From Thermosynechococcus sp. M98_K2018_005 (GTDB lineage Bacteria > Cyanobacteriota > Cyanobacteriia > Thermosynechococcales > Thermosynechococcaceae): a DNA stretch of 36,535 nucleotides. Each line of letters opens with the position of its first letter. Position 1 is the stretch's first letter. The position numbers were made by a program, and so were the translations under genes. The stretch is from positions 1 through 36,535 of the forward strand of contig NZ_DVEH01000099.1 in the NCBI RefSeq assembly GCF_015295825.1, read 5' to 3'. Under the pieces are notes generated by a model. It saw only the letters and a program-made list of their open reading frames with translations, searched no databases and had not been told where the DNA came from. This document shows positions 7,239 through 15,433 of this stretch, one piece after another.

Positions 7239-8414
7239 TTAGGCAGATGGCAAGGCCACTTGCACCAATGAAACATCATCACTGCCAAAGGCATCGGGCG
7301 CTGCATGGCTCTGCACTTGGGGGATCAACTGGGGCAACGCAGGCACAGGCTCTTGGGTGTGGGCAGTAATGAGCAACTCCCTAAAGGCTTCGAGACCCCA
7401 AACCTGATTGTCGGTTGTTTCAAACTCATAGATGCCGTCACTAAAGAGGTAGAGAACTGCCGAAGGGGGGACTTCAATTGTGGCTTGGCTGAAGGCCATG
7501 TCAGCAAACATGCCAATGGGAATGCTCGGTGTCTTGAGGAGAGTCGCTCGCCATCCATTAGCCTCAGGGGTGAGGAGCAGTGCCGGCGGGTGTCCACCAC
7601 TGGCATAGGTCAACTGCCGCATTTGGCGATCGTATACGCCGTACCAAATCGTGAAGTACTTCTCGTGCTGATCCGTCATTTGAAAGCGATTGTTGAGGGC
7701 TTCAAGAACTTGGGCAGGGTGCAGGTAGTCAAATGTGCCGCTGGTTTGCTCCCGCGTTGTGCTCCGCAGCAGGTTCAAGACGGAGACCGAAGGCAGAGCA
7801 GCCCCCAAACCATGGCCTGAAACATCGAGAATGTAAAGCACTAAATAGCGATCGCCCACCCAAAAAAAGTCAAAGCAATCGCCGCCCAACTGACTCGACG
7901 GCAAGAAGTAGTAGTTAATTTTGCAGGGGGCTTCTTGGGGAGCCGGCAGGAGCGATCGCACGTAATCCGCAGCTTCGTGAAGTTCCGCCTCAAGGAGTTG
8001 TTTTTGCTTAAGCAGATCTTGATTAAGTTGGTAGAGGCGCAGACCCGCCTGAATCCGTGCCCGCAGTTCATTGGGGTCAATGGGCTTTGATAAGAATTCA
8101 TCAGCACCAGCATCCAAGCCCTGAATGCGATCCTCCAGTTCCCCCTTGGCGGTGAGCAGCACAAAAAAACTGCGGGAGAGTTCCTGATCCTGCTTGATTT
8201 GACGGCACACCTCTAGGCCGTCCAATTCGGGCATCATCCAGTCACAGATGATCAGGGCAGGTTTCTCAGCGGTGGCGATCGCAATCCCCTCCCGGCCATG
8301 ACTTGCCACAGATACCTGATAGCCCAGATCCTTGAGCCTTTTGCGCAGCAAGAGTCGGGTGGTGGGATCATCATCAATAACTAGAATTTGGTAGGGCTGG
8401 CGATCGCCACTCAT
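7239..8414 (-). CDS. Response regulator with PP2C (RsbU/SpoIIE-type) phosphatase output
   Basis: A 391-aa two-domain regulator. The REC domain (1-~125) has acidic residues IDDDP (14-18), phosphoacceptor Asp58 in ICDWMMPELDG, and the Thr/Lys switch residues in LLTAKG and FLSKPID. A short coiled linker (~128-160, rich in LNQDLLKQKQLLEAELHEA) leads to a PP2C-type Ser/Thr phosphatase (~165-390) with GGDCFDFF, DVSGHGLGAALPS, ASGGHPPALL and LFSDGIYE, which supply the metal-binding Asp residues. The family typically dephosphorylates anti-sigma-factor antagonists (STAS proteins) in partner-switching cascades. No STAS protein or HATPase anti-sigma kinase gene is nearby. The permease gene lies 46 nt upstream on the same strand and the Pro-rich gene follows, so an operon is possible. 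Confidence 0.88.
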   Translation of the reverse strand: MSGDRQPYQILVIDDDPTTRLLLRKRLKDLGYQVSVASHGREGIAIATAEKPALIICDWMMPELDGLEVCRQIKQDQELSRSFFVLLTAKGELEDRIQGLDAGADEFLSKPIDPNELRARIQAGLRLYQLNQDLLKQKQLLEAELHEAADYVRSLLPAPQEAPCKINYYFLPSSQLGGDCFDFFWVGDRYLVLYILDVSGHGLGAALPSVSVLNLLRSTTREQTSGTFDYLHPAQVLEALNNRFQMTDQHEKYFTIWYGVYDRQMRQLTYASGGHPPALLLTPEANGWRATLLKTPSIPIGMFADMAFSQATIEVPPSAVLYLFSDGIYEFETTDNQVWGLEAFRELLITAHTQEPVPALPQLIPQVQSHAAPDAFGSDDVSLVQVALPSA

Positions 8415-8460
8415 AGCCTAATTCTTAAAATCTCCCCCTAGTGTATCCCAAGGGTCTTGG

Positions 8461-9597
8461 CTATTTTTGTATCCGCTTGGGATCAAGGGCATCCCGCAGG
8501 CCATCGCCAACCATGTTGAAACACAGGACCGTCAGTACAATCATTGTGGCTGGTGCCCAAACTAACCACGGCTGCAAGACTAAGATTGAGGCATTGGTTG
8601 CCAAAGAGAGCATATTGCCCCAAGAGGGATCCGGCTGCTGAATTCCTAGACCAATGAGACTGAGTACCGATTCCGCCACAATAAAGCTAGGAATCGAGAG
8701 CGTTGCGGCAATAATCACGTAGGTCGCTGTTTGGGGAATAATGTGCCGCACAATAATATAGAGCGATCGCCCCCCCATTACCTGCGCCGCTTGGACAAAG
8801 GCCATTTCTTTGATGCCCAGCACCTGACCGCGAATCACCCGTGCTAGCCCCGCCCAACTCACAAAGGATGTGATCACGGTAATTAGCAAAAATCGCTCGC
8901 CACTACTGAGTCCCATGGGAAGCACCGCCGCCAAGGCCACCAGCAGATAGATAGTCGGCAGCGTCATCAGCACCTCAACACCCCGCATCAAAACTACATC
9001 GAGCCAGCCGCCAAAGTAGCCTGAAATCGCCCCCACCAGAATGCCAATCGGGAAGGCGATCGCCACCCCCACAAGGCCAATACTGAGGCTAATGCGGGCA
9101 CCAAAGAGCAGCCGACTTAACTGATCGCGTCCTTGGTCATCCGTGCCCAACAGATTCAGATAGCCCTTGCCCACCGTGCCAAAGAGATGGCGATCGCTGG
9201 GGAACCCCGCAAAGATCGTACGTGGTTCAATTTGCGGATTGGTGAGACTCCAGCGGGTCGGTAGGGGCAGGGTAATTTCCAGGAAGCGATAGGGGCTGCC
9301 CTTGACAAAAAGGCGAATGGGTGAAGGTTCCTGCCAGTCCACGATCAGAGGTCGTTCCCCGGTTTCTAAGCTCACAGGGCCTAAGCGGGTGGGATAGACA
9401 TGGGGGCCAAGCCACTGACCATTGGGGGTACGCCAGTAAATCCGGGTAGGGGGCAGCAGGGCACCATCCACTTGAAAGGTATAGGGACTATAGGGAGCAA
9501 TAAAATCTGCGGCGATCGCCAGCAGGTACAACGTCAGCAACACCCCCAAACTGACCATCACTAAGGGGTTACGTCGCAACGTTTGCCAAGGGGTCAT
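8461..9597 (-). CDS. ABC transporter permease, DppC/OppC family
   Basis: A 378-aa inner-membrane permease of peptide/nickel-type ABC importers. TM1 is at ~13-33, followed by a long periplasmic stretch (~35-165) and then five TM segments typical of the binding-protein-dependent transport domain. The EAA-type cytoplasmic loop reads EMAFVQAAQVMGGRSLYIIVRHIIPQ, shown here by its key words EMAFVQAAQ and RHIIPQ. A DppC-like C-terminus NMVGDGLRDALDPK is present. The partner permease (DppB), ATPases and binding protein are not in this window, so the gene stands alone, which is common in cyanobacteria. The substrate is probably a di/oligopeptide, unproven. A TATAGT -10-like element lies at 9625-9630 (minus strand), about 30 nt before the ATG. 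Confidence 0.88.
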   Translation of the reverse strand: MTPWQTLRRNPLVMVSLGVLLTLYLLAIAADFIAPYSPYTFQVDGALLPPTRIYWRTPNGQWLGPHVYPTRLGPVSLETGERPLIVDWQEPSPIRLFVKGSPYRFLEITLPLPTRWSLTNPQIEPRTIFAGFPSDRHLFGTVGKGYLNLLGTDDQGRDQLSRLLFGARISLSIGLVGVAIAFPIGILVGAISGYFGGWLDVVLMRGVEVLMTLPTIYLLVALAAVLPMGLSSGERFLLITVITSFVSWAGLARVIRGQVLGIKEMAFVQAAQVMGGRSLYIIVRHIIPQTATYVIIAATLSIPSFIVAESVLSLIGLGIQQPDPSWGNMLSLATNASILVLQPWLVWAPATMIVLTVLCFNMVGDGLRDALDPKRIQK

Positions 9598-10005
9598 GGG
9601 TCACTCATGCGCTAGGGTACAGTCACTATACAGCCTTTTTTCTATCCTAGGGCTGCTCTGGCAGACTCCATACCCAGATGTCTCCCGCGCGATGCCGTAG
9701 ATAAATTTGACTCAAAAACCAATAAGTGATAAATAAAACTTAACAAACTAACACCAAATTCCGTTTCTTGTTAGGTAGATTCGGTATCACTATATGATTA
9801 TAGTGACTGATACAAATTAACATAATGTTAAAAAGAATACTTTGTGTTTCAAATAAAGTGATAACTTGATTAAATCTAATGATTTCTAGTCAGATCATTC
9901 TCGCAGACACCCTTTCTCTCTCTAGTGTGGGTACCTGTTGATTAAAGAACAATTTAGTTGCTTTATTCATTTGAATAGCATTCTGATAGAGGAAATATAC
10001 AGCGA
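9598..10005. other. AT-rich intergenic region upstream of cyAbrB
   Basis: About 400 nt without a convincing gene, the longest spacer in the window and visibly AT-richer than its surroundings (especially 9720-9890), with no HIP1 element. It holds the promoter side of the minus-strand permease and of the plus-strand cyAbrB operon, a perfect inverted repeat at 9787-9806, and a weaker TTAACAA/TTGTTA pair at 9740-9773. The minus-strand ORF at 9890-10072 is judged spurious. Confidence 0.6.
9787..9806. promoter_or_regulatory. Perfect 8-bp inverted repeat, candidate operator
   Basis: TCACTATA-TGAT-TATAGTGA: two perfect 8-nt arms with a 4-nt spacer, about 200 nt before the cyAbrB start. The same half-site TCACTATA recurs at 9623-9630, close to the divergent permease start. 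AT-rich, dyad-symmetric and in a regulatory spacer, it suits a dimeric regulator, possibly cyAbrB itself (autoregulation is inference). It lacks a T-run on either strand, so it is unlikely to be a terminator. Confidence 0.45.
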
Positions 10006-10407
10006 ATGGAAAAACCAAAGCCCCTAACTGGTAAAGCACTCCTGCAGCGATTAAGTGAACTGGGTTCTGCATCCCGTAATGAAGCCGCTAAGCTCTGTGG
10101 CTACTATCGCGTCACAAAATCCGGTGAGGTGCGTGTCAACTTAGGGAAATTTTACGAAGCGGTACTCGCTGCCGCCGGACTGGAAGTCCAGTCATCGGCA
10201 AAAGAAGTCAATGGTCAATCACGACGGGGGCGATCGCCCTCCTATCGGGTAAAAGTACACCAAAACGGTCAGATTGTTATCGGTTCTGCTTATACCAAAG
10301 CGATGAACCTAAAGCCGGGGGACACCTTCAAAATTAAGCGGGGGTACAAGCATATTCATCTCTATCTCATCGATCCAGAAGAAGTGGATGGTGTCCCCAC
10401 AGAGTAA
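10006..10407 (+). CDS. cyAbrB-type transcriptional regulator (AbrB family)
   Basis: A 133-aa DNA-binding regulator of the cyanobacterial AbrB family (cyAbrB/CalA), which controls carbon/nitrogen balance genes. The N-terminal cyanobacterial segment has PLTGKALLQRLSELG and CGYYRVTKSGEVRVNL. The C-terminal AbrB fold has SYRVKVHQNGQIVIGSAYT, LKPGDTFKIK and YKHIHLYLID. Unlike Bacillus AbrB, the DNA-binding swapped-hairpin motif lies at the C-terminus, as is usual for this family. AGAGGA about 11 nt before the ATG may be the ribosome site. The 3' end overlaps coaX by 20 nt, and coaX in turn overlaps ccmO, so this regulator is cotranscribed with a carboxysome gene. Which paralogue (cyAbrB1 or 2) is unclear; features of both are seen. 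Confidence 0.88.
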   Translation: MEKPKPLTGKALLQRLSELGSASRNEAAKLCGYYRVTKSGEVRVNLGKFYEAVLAAAGLEVQSSAKEVNGQSRRGRSPSYRVKVHQNGQIVIGSAYTKAMNLKPGDTFKIKRGYKHIHLYLIDPEEVDGVPTE

Positions 10408-11152
10408 TCAATGGTTCGCCCTCATCATTGGCAATAGTCGGCAGCACTGGGCACTCTTTACGGGTGAACACCTCAGCCACACTTGGCACCTGACCCCTGA
10501 GGAATTTGCCTTTAATCCTGCCCAAGACTATCCCAACCTCCCCTGCTGGGGTGCGAGTGTTGGTTCTGTGCCCTTGCACCAAGTCTATCCGACGGCGATC
10601 GCCCTCAGCCTCGAGGATATTCCCATTCCTCGGATGTACTCCACCCTAGGGATTGACCGTGCCCTTGCCCTCTGGGGAGCACTTCAGGTCTATGGGGCAC
10701 CAGTGTGTGTGGTGGATGCGGGCACCGCATTAACGCTGACCCTAGCCGACAATCGCGGTGAATTTGCGGGCGGTGTGATTCTCCCCGGTGTTGGATTGAT
10801 GGCGCGAGCACTCGCGGACTATACGGCAGCGTTACCCTATGTGACGCTTCCCCCAGACCCACCTCCCCGTTGGGGCACCACTACTACCACAGCGATTGAA
10901 AGCGGTCTTTACTACGGCACTGCCGCCATGTTACACGCCTATCTGGACGCCTTTTTTCAGGCGTTTCCCCAAGGCACGGTGATTGTGACCGGCGGCGATC
11001 GCCCCTTTATCAGTAAGCTATTGGGAACGTTTTTGGAGCCACACCGCTGGTGTGAAGACGATCATCTGGTTTTTTGGGGGATCCGCGCCCTCCGCAACCC
11101 AACCGTTAAGATAGAAATGCACCCCATGGAAAGGATTGACGAATTCCACTAA
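10388..11152 (+). CDS. coaX: Type III pantothenate kinase
   Basis: A 254-aa cytosolic kinase for the first step of CoA synthesis (pantothenate to 4'-phosphopantothenate). ASKHA-fold motifs seen are IIGNSRQHWALF (13-24, phosphate loop), STLGIDRALALWGA (~80-93) and VVDAGTALTLTL (~105-116) with the catalytic Asp, then GGVILPGVGLMARAL. The first motif is normally DxGNT; here the Asp position is Ile and Thr is Ser, a variation I believe is shared by cyanobacterial CoaX. The ATG at 10388 lies inside cyAbrB (20-nt overlap); starting there gives the full N-terminal strand. The stop overlaps the ccmO ATG by one base (TAATG), implying translational coupling. Confidence 0.85.
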   Translation: MVSPQSNQWFALIIGNSRQHWALFTGEHLSHTWHLTPEEFAFNPAQDYPNLPCWGASVGSVPLHQVYPTAIALSLEDIPIPRMYSTLGIDRALALWGALQVYGAPVCVVDAGTALTLTLADNRGEFAGGVILPGVGLMARALADYTAALPYVTLPPDPPPRWGTTTTTAIESGLYYGTAAMLHAYLDAFFQAFPQGTVIVTGGDRPFISKLLGTFLEPHRWCEDDHLVFWGIRALRNPTVKIEMHPMERIDEFH

Positions 11153-11901
11153 TGGAGCGACGGGATGACTTTACGGATTTAGCCTTGGGACTGGTTTCAG
11201 CCCAGAGCTTTCCGGCGATCGTTGGCATTGCCGATCACATGCTCAAATCCTCCGATGTCCTCCTCGTCGGCTATGAAAAAATTGGCAGTGGCCACTGTAC
11301 CGCGATCGTGCGCGGGCGAATTGCCGATGTTCGTCTGGCTGTGGAAGAGGGCGCCGAGCGGGCGCAGCAATTTGGTCAAGAACTCAGTACTTTAGTGATT
11401 CCCCGACCTGACCCCAACCTAGAGAAAATTCTCCCCATTGGCAGTCTCCTCGCCCAGATTGCCTCTAAAAGTCGCGGCCATCGCCTCAGTAGCCACGCGG
11501 TTGGGCTATTGGAAACCCGAGGATTTCCAGCCATGGTGGGGGCGGCGGATGCCATGCTCAAGGCGGCAGATGTCATCCTAACGGCCTACGAAACCATTGG
11601 CGCCGGTTTATGTACGGCCATTATTCGCGGCACGGCCTCCAATACCGCGATCGCCCTTGAGGCGGGGATGGCAGAAGCCGATCGCATTGGTGAACTCCAT
11701 GCAGTGATGTTGGTGCCCCGTCCCCTTGAGGATTTGGATCAATCGTTGCCCTTGGCACCCGCCCTACAACGGGAACTGCAACCCCTGCGCCTACCCCTTA
11801 CCCTCAAGCAAAAAGAAACCGAGCCCCTTACCCTCCAACAAGGCGCGGCTCAAGAGAGTGTGGCCGTGGAAGCTCCTGTGCAACCCTCTGCCAATCCCTG
11901 A
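11152..11901 (+). CDS. ccmO: Carboxysome shell protein CcmO (tandem BMC domains)
   Basis: A 249-aa beta-carboxysome shell protein. Two BMC domains lie in tandem: residues ~10-92 (ALGLVSAQSFPAIVGIADHM, with the pore-side loop KIGSGHCTAIVRG) and ~115-196 (AVGLLETRGFPAMVGAADAM, with TIGAGLCTAIIRG). Tandem BMC proteins form pseudohexameric trimers; CcmO is needed for closed beta-carboxysomes. The ~50-residue tail is charged, Pro/Gln-rich and probably flexible. It is the third gene of the cyAbrB-coaX-ccmO operon, away from any ccmKLMN cluster in this window. The last 52 nt overlap the 3' end of the convergent flavoprotein gene. Confidence 0.93.
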   Translation: MERRDDFTDLALGLVSAQSFPAIVGIADHMLKSSDVLLVGYEKIGSGHCTAIVRGRIADVRLAVEEGAERAQQFGQELSTLVIPRPDPNLEKILPIGSLLAQIASKSRGHRLSSHAVGLLETRGFPAMVGAADAMLKAADVILTAYETIGAGLCTAIIRGTASNTAIALEAGMAEADRIGELHAVMLVPRPLEDLDQSLPLAPALQRELQPLRLPLTLKQKETEPLTLQQGAAQESVAVEAPVQPSANP

Positions 11902-13112
11902 CCGGCAATCCAGCCCGTTGTCCACGCACTTTGCAGGTTAAAGCCCCCCGTTACACCATCAATATCAAGAACTTCCCCCGCGAGGAATAGCCCTTCACAG
12001 CAGCGGCTGGCCATGGTTTTAAAGTCCACTTCCTTGAGAGCCACACCACCACAGGTAACAAACTCCTCTTTGAAGGCGCCCTTGCCAGCGATCGTGAAGG
12101 TACCTCGGTGCAAGGCCTCCGCCAGTGCCAGCAGTTGTTTTTTACTCAGGTGTGCCCAAGTTTGCTCCGCCGGAATCCCCACGGTGGTTGTCCAGTAGCT
12201 CCAGAGGCGGCGCGGCAGCGGCAGGGGACAATGGTTGGCGATCGCTCGCTTCGGGGTATGGGTACGACAGGCTGCCAACTCCCCTTGAATCTGCGGCAGC
12301 GATCGATGGGGAAGCCAATTCACCACCAAGGTGCCGCGATAGTTCTGCGCCGCCAAGGCACGCGCTCCCCATGCCGAGAGTTTCAAGACCACGGGGCCAC
12401 TAAACCCCCAATGGGTAACGAGAATAGCACCGGTTTGGGTTAGGGGCGGCTGCTGCGGCAGTTTGAGGGTCGCTTGCACGGGTTGGACACTGAGGCCTGA
12501 GCGCTCCTGCAAGAGCGAGTCATCAATTTGAAAGGTAAACAGAGAAGGGACGGGGGGAATAATGGTGTGTCCCAATTGTGCCGCCAAGCGATACCCTTGG
12601 GAACTGCTGCCTGTGGCCAAAAGGACGCGATCGCCGACAAGGGGTTGGGACTGCTGAGCAACCGTGACTTGAAACTCATTGCCAACTTTCACCATCTCCT
12701 TCACCGCTGCGCGGGTACGGATGCGAATGCCCAAAGCCGTTGCTTCCTGCACCAGACAGTCAATAATGGTTTCTGAATCATCACTGACGGGAAAGACTCG
12801 CCCATCGGCCTCGGTTTTTAACTTCACCCCCCGCGCCTCAAACCAAGCGATCATGTCTTGGGGTTGGAAGCGACTAAAGGCACCCCGCAAGGCCTTGCCA
12901 CCACGGGGATAGTGTCGCACCAATAGCGCTGGATCAAAACAGTGGTGGGTGACATTGCAGCGACCACCACCAGAGATGCGGACTTTGCTCAGCACCGTTG
13001 CCCCAGCTTCTAAAATCGTGACGCGAACGCGGGGATTAGCCGTCGCACAGGCGATCGCCCCAAAAAATCCAGCGGCACCACCGCCGATGACCAAAATGCG
13101 CTGACCTGCCAT
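11850..13112 (-). CDS. HI0933/BaiN-family NAD(P)/FAD-dependent flavoprotein
   Basis: A ~420-aa flavoprotein of the BaiN/HI0933 (YhiN) family. The FAD-binding Rossmann motif VIGGGAAGFFGA is close to the N-terminus, followed by the family hallmark VRISGGGRCNVTH. C-terminal signatures are TCGGVALKEVDFKTM and GLFLAGEVLDIDGVTGGFNLQSAW, with the second FAD-contacting GE..D. The physiological reaction in cyanobacteria is unknown. The first codon of the longest ORF is TTG (13115), but the ATG at 13112 sits in TGATG with the stop of mscS, so that ATG is preferred. The 3' end runs 52 nt into ccmO on the opposite strand. Confidence 0.85.
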   Translation of the reverse strand: MAGQRILVIGGGAAGFFGAIACATANPRVRVTILEAGATVLSKVRISGGGRCNVTHHCFDPALLVRHYPRGGKALRGAFSRFQPQDMIAWFEARGVKLKTEADGRVFPVSDDSETIIDCLVQEATALGIRIRTRAAVKEMVKVGNEFQVTVAQQSQPLVGDRVLLATGSSSQGYRLAAQLGHTIIPPVPSLFTFQIDDSLLQERSGLSVQPVQATLKLPQQPPLTQTGAILVTHWGFSGPVVLKLSAWGARALAAQNYRGTLVVNWLPHRSLPQIQGELAACRTHTPKRAIANHCPLPLPRRLWSYWTTTVGIPAEQTWAHLSKKQLLALAEALHRGTFTIAGKGAFKEEFVTCGGVALKEVDFKTMASRCCEGLFLAGEVLDIDGVTGGFNLQSAWTTGWIAGQGLAEGCTGASTATLS

Positions 13113-14854
13113 CAAGATTCCAAGGGATAGGTATTTTCACCGTTGTCGTTTTTGCCGTCGCGATCGCGCGCCAAATGAAGCTGTTGATGTAGCCGACCCA
13201 CAGCAATCCCCTCTGCAGCCATTAGGTTGAGTACCCGCCGCCGAAACTCCCGCCCCACAGCCCATTGTTGTCCCGGTTGCGTTTTAATCCAAATGCGCAC
13301 CAGTAAGCCACTGGCGGTAATCTGATCAATCCCTAGAACCTCTGGTCGCTCCAGCATCTTCAGTTGCCACTCCGGTTCTTCGTAAAAGTGGATACTTAAG
13401 TCATTCAGCAACGACAGCAGGCGATCGGGATTGGTCTCAATATCCACCCACAGTTCGAGATTAACCCGCGACCAAGTGCGGGTGAGATTGGCTACCTTGG
13501 TAATCGTGCTATTGGGAATTGTAATCAGCTGACCCTCCGCATTGCGCAACTGAGTAATGCGCAAATTGAGATTTTCCACTAGGCCGGAGTAAGGTTCAAT
13601 TTCCACCACATCGCCAATCCCGTACTGATCCTCCCAGACAATGAGCAGACCGTTGATAATGTCCTTCACTAAGTTCTGTGACCCCAGGGAAATGGCCAAG
13701 GCTAAAAAGCCCCCCACAGCGAGAATGGAGAAAACAGGTACCCCTAGAGAACTCAAAATAACCACTAGTCGAATTAAATAAATGACAACGGTCTTAAAGC
13801 CGCGCATCACTTCCACAGTGGTACCAATCCGCAGGGTTTTACGCTGGGTATCGGCAAACTTGAGCAGATTATTTTGCTCCCAAAAGACACGAATGCGATC
13901 GAAGGCCAAATCAGCAAATTGGTTGAGCAGCCCCGTGCCAAACCAGACCACCATCCAAAGAATCGGCAAGCCATAGACTTGGGAACTCAGCCAGCGGGTC
14001 ATAGGGAAAAGGCGCAGAATTGCCGCTAGGCCGAGTAGCCACAGAGCCACTTGTCCCCACAACAGCAAATACCGAACGAGACTAATCAGCTTGATACGCT
14101 GCTTGAGAAAAAAATGGTGCCGCAGGTGCGGTAGAAGCGGCAAAACCCAGGCCGGTTCCGTCGTTTGAGTGGTCACTGGGTCCAGTTGTCCTTGCAGATG
14201 CTTGCGTTGGCGGAGCAAGAAACGCTGCACAATTAAAAGGATGAAACTACCTGCACTCACCTTGACAAAGATCAAGACAGCCTCCTGAATTTGCGACATC
14301 AGGGCTGTTTCGGTGCGTTCCTGAATCGCTCGGTTCATCTGCTGTTGCAAAATGTCTCGCCACTGCTGGGCAAGGGTTTCAGGGGGCAGTTGATGGTAGT
14401 CGCTGTCAGCCTCTGTCACTGTCAGGAGGCGAGTGGTGCGTTCCGCTTGGCCAATGCGGGCGCTGATGACTAAAACATTATTGAGGCGAGCAACGCCAAT
14501 ATCGACTCTCGCCGGCGATCGCCGCCCCTGATCAAAGGCACTTTGGAGTACCCGCCGTAGGTTCGATTGAATTAAATCCGCTCGGACTTCAACGGGAATT
14601 GCATTACCGGGGTTATTGCGATCGCGAACCGTTGGCGCAGCAATCGTAAAGAGCGTACTGCCATCAAAGCGGACATCGGCAATTTCCAGTTCGCCAATGC
14701 GGGTGACGCCGGGGGGGGTGGGAGCAACGGTGGTTTGACTAATCCCCGGCACAGCGACCTGAGCTACCGTTGACCAAGGAGAGAGAAGGGCTAAAAAGAA
14801 GGTCACAAGGGCGATCGCTCCCCACCGCCAGAATCGTTTATGGAAGTTGATCAT
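13112..14854 (-). CDS. MscS-family mechanosensitive channel
   Basis: A 580-aa membrane protein. Residues 1-31 form a Sec signal peptide (AIALVTFFLALLSPWSTVAQ). A periplasmic region to ~190 includes an RRSPARVDIGVARLNNVLVISARIG-type strand pair (shown by RVDIGVARLNNV). TM helices follow at ~198-213, 258-285 and 292-312, and the MscS pore region is at ~355-405 with GVPVFSILAVGGFLALAISLG and SQNLVKDIINGLLIV. The MscS beta domain then carries DQYGIGDVVEIEPYSGLVENLNL, shown by its core YGIGDVVEI and GLVENL. The role is release of osmolytes under hypo-osmotic shock or small-ion conductance. The larger periplasmic domain is typical of cyanobacterial homologues. The stop overlaps the start of the flavoprotein gene (TGATG), implying coupling. 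Confidence 0.88.
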   Translation of the reverse strand: MINFHKRFWRWGAIALVTFFLALLSPWSTVAQVAVPGISQTTVAPTPPGVTRIGELEIADVRFDGSTLFTIAAPTVRDRNNPGNAIPVEVRADLIQSNLRRVLQSAFDQGRRSPARVDIGVARLNNVLVISARIGQAERTTRLLTVTEADSDYHQLPPETLAQQWRDILQQQMNRAIQERTETALMSQIQEAVLIFVKVSAGSFILLIVQRFLLRQRKHLQGQLDPVTTQTTEPAWVLPLLPHLRHHFFLKQRIKLISLVRYLLLWGQVALWLLGLAAILRLFPMTRWLSSQVYGLPILWMVVWFGTGLLNQFADLAFDRIRVFWEQNNLLKFADTQRKTLRIGTTVEVMRGFKTVVIYLIRLVVILSSLGVPVFSILAVGGFLALAISLGSQNLVKDIINGLLIVWEDQYGIGDVVEIEPYSGLVENLNLRITQLRNAEGQLITIPNSTITKVANLTRTWSRVNLELWVDIETNPDRLLSLLNDLSIHFYEEPEWQLKMLERPEVLGIDQITASGLLVRIWIKTQPGQQWAVGREFRRRVLNLMAAEGIAVGRLHQQLHLARDRDGKNDNGENTYPLES

Positions 14855-14937
14855 CTACTGCCAAGGGTTGGCTTGAAGGCAAACAGTGCTACAGGTATCC
14901 TCTCACCTTTTGAAGGCTGAACTCAGTTCACGGTTCC

Positions 14938-15174
14938 CTAGGGGCGATCGCCAAAGCTGCGGGGAACACAGTCACTGGCCACATCGCGGATTAACGAAAG
15001 ACGCGAGGAAATATAGCGTTCCAGATGATAGCGCTGGTTGTGTTCGAGGGGATAAACGTCACTAAACTGCGTCACCAGCCACCCCTGTAGGGCGTGATCA
15101 TCCATACTCAACAATCGTCCCACCTGTGCTTGCTCAACAAAGTGCCAGAACTGCCGGAGAAGAGAGGGGGTCAT
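14938..15174 (-). CDS. Small conserved cyanobacterial protein, unknown function
   Basis: A 78-aa soluble protein I do not recognise. It starts MTPSLLRQFWHFVEQAQ and reads as mostly helical with many aromatic and His residues, without a membrane helix. A strong ribosome site (AAGGAGG, 7 nt before the ATG) supports real expression. It lies 83 nt upstream of mscS on the same strand and may head that operon. Confidence 0.6.
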   Translation of the reverse strand: MTPSLLRQFWHFVEQAQVGRLLSMDDHALQGWLVTQFSDVYPLEHNQRYHLERYISSRLSLIRDVASDCVPRSFGDRP

Positions 15175-15433
15175 GCTTGCCTCCTTTTAAGGTTTTCTTT
15201 AGATTTTGCCTATCTACTACCATACGTTGCCCCTGGGAAATTGGGGCACAATCTGCTGAAGCTGCAACTAAAGTTAGGGAATCCACATGAAATGCTGTAA
15301 ACTTCTGTTGCGATTTCTAAAGCGCAGCCCTCCTGCACACCTGTGATTCTTTGGGGATGCCTCGCTAACGGTAGGGCGGTGAACCGCTAAAATAGTAAGG
15401 CTTTACCAACATACTCACAAATCATTAAGGTCT

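Noticed and set aside
9890-10072. 60-aa minus-strand ORF in the spacer and start of cyAbrB
   Set aside because: Overlaps the cyAbrB start and lacks a ribosome site; the hydrophobic stretch arises from AT-rich DNA.
15175-15433. Possible small RNA (Yfr1-like CCTCCTGCACACC) upstream of aspS
   Set aside because: The segment lacks the exact Yfr1 core and flanking stem-loops, so it is more likely ordinary leader sequence.
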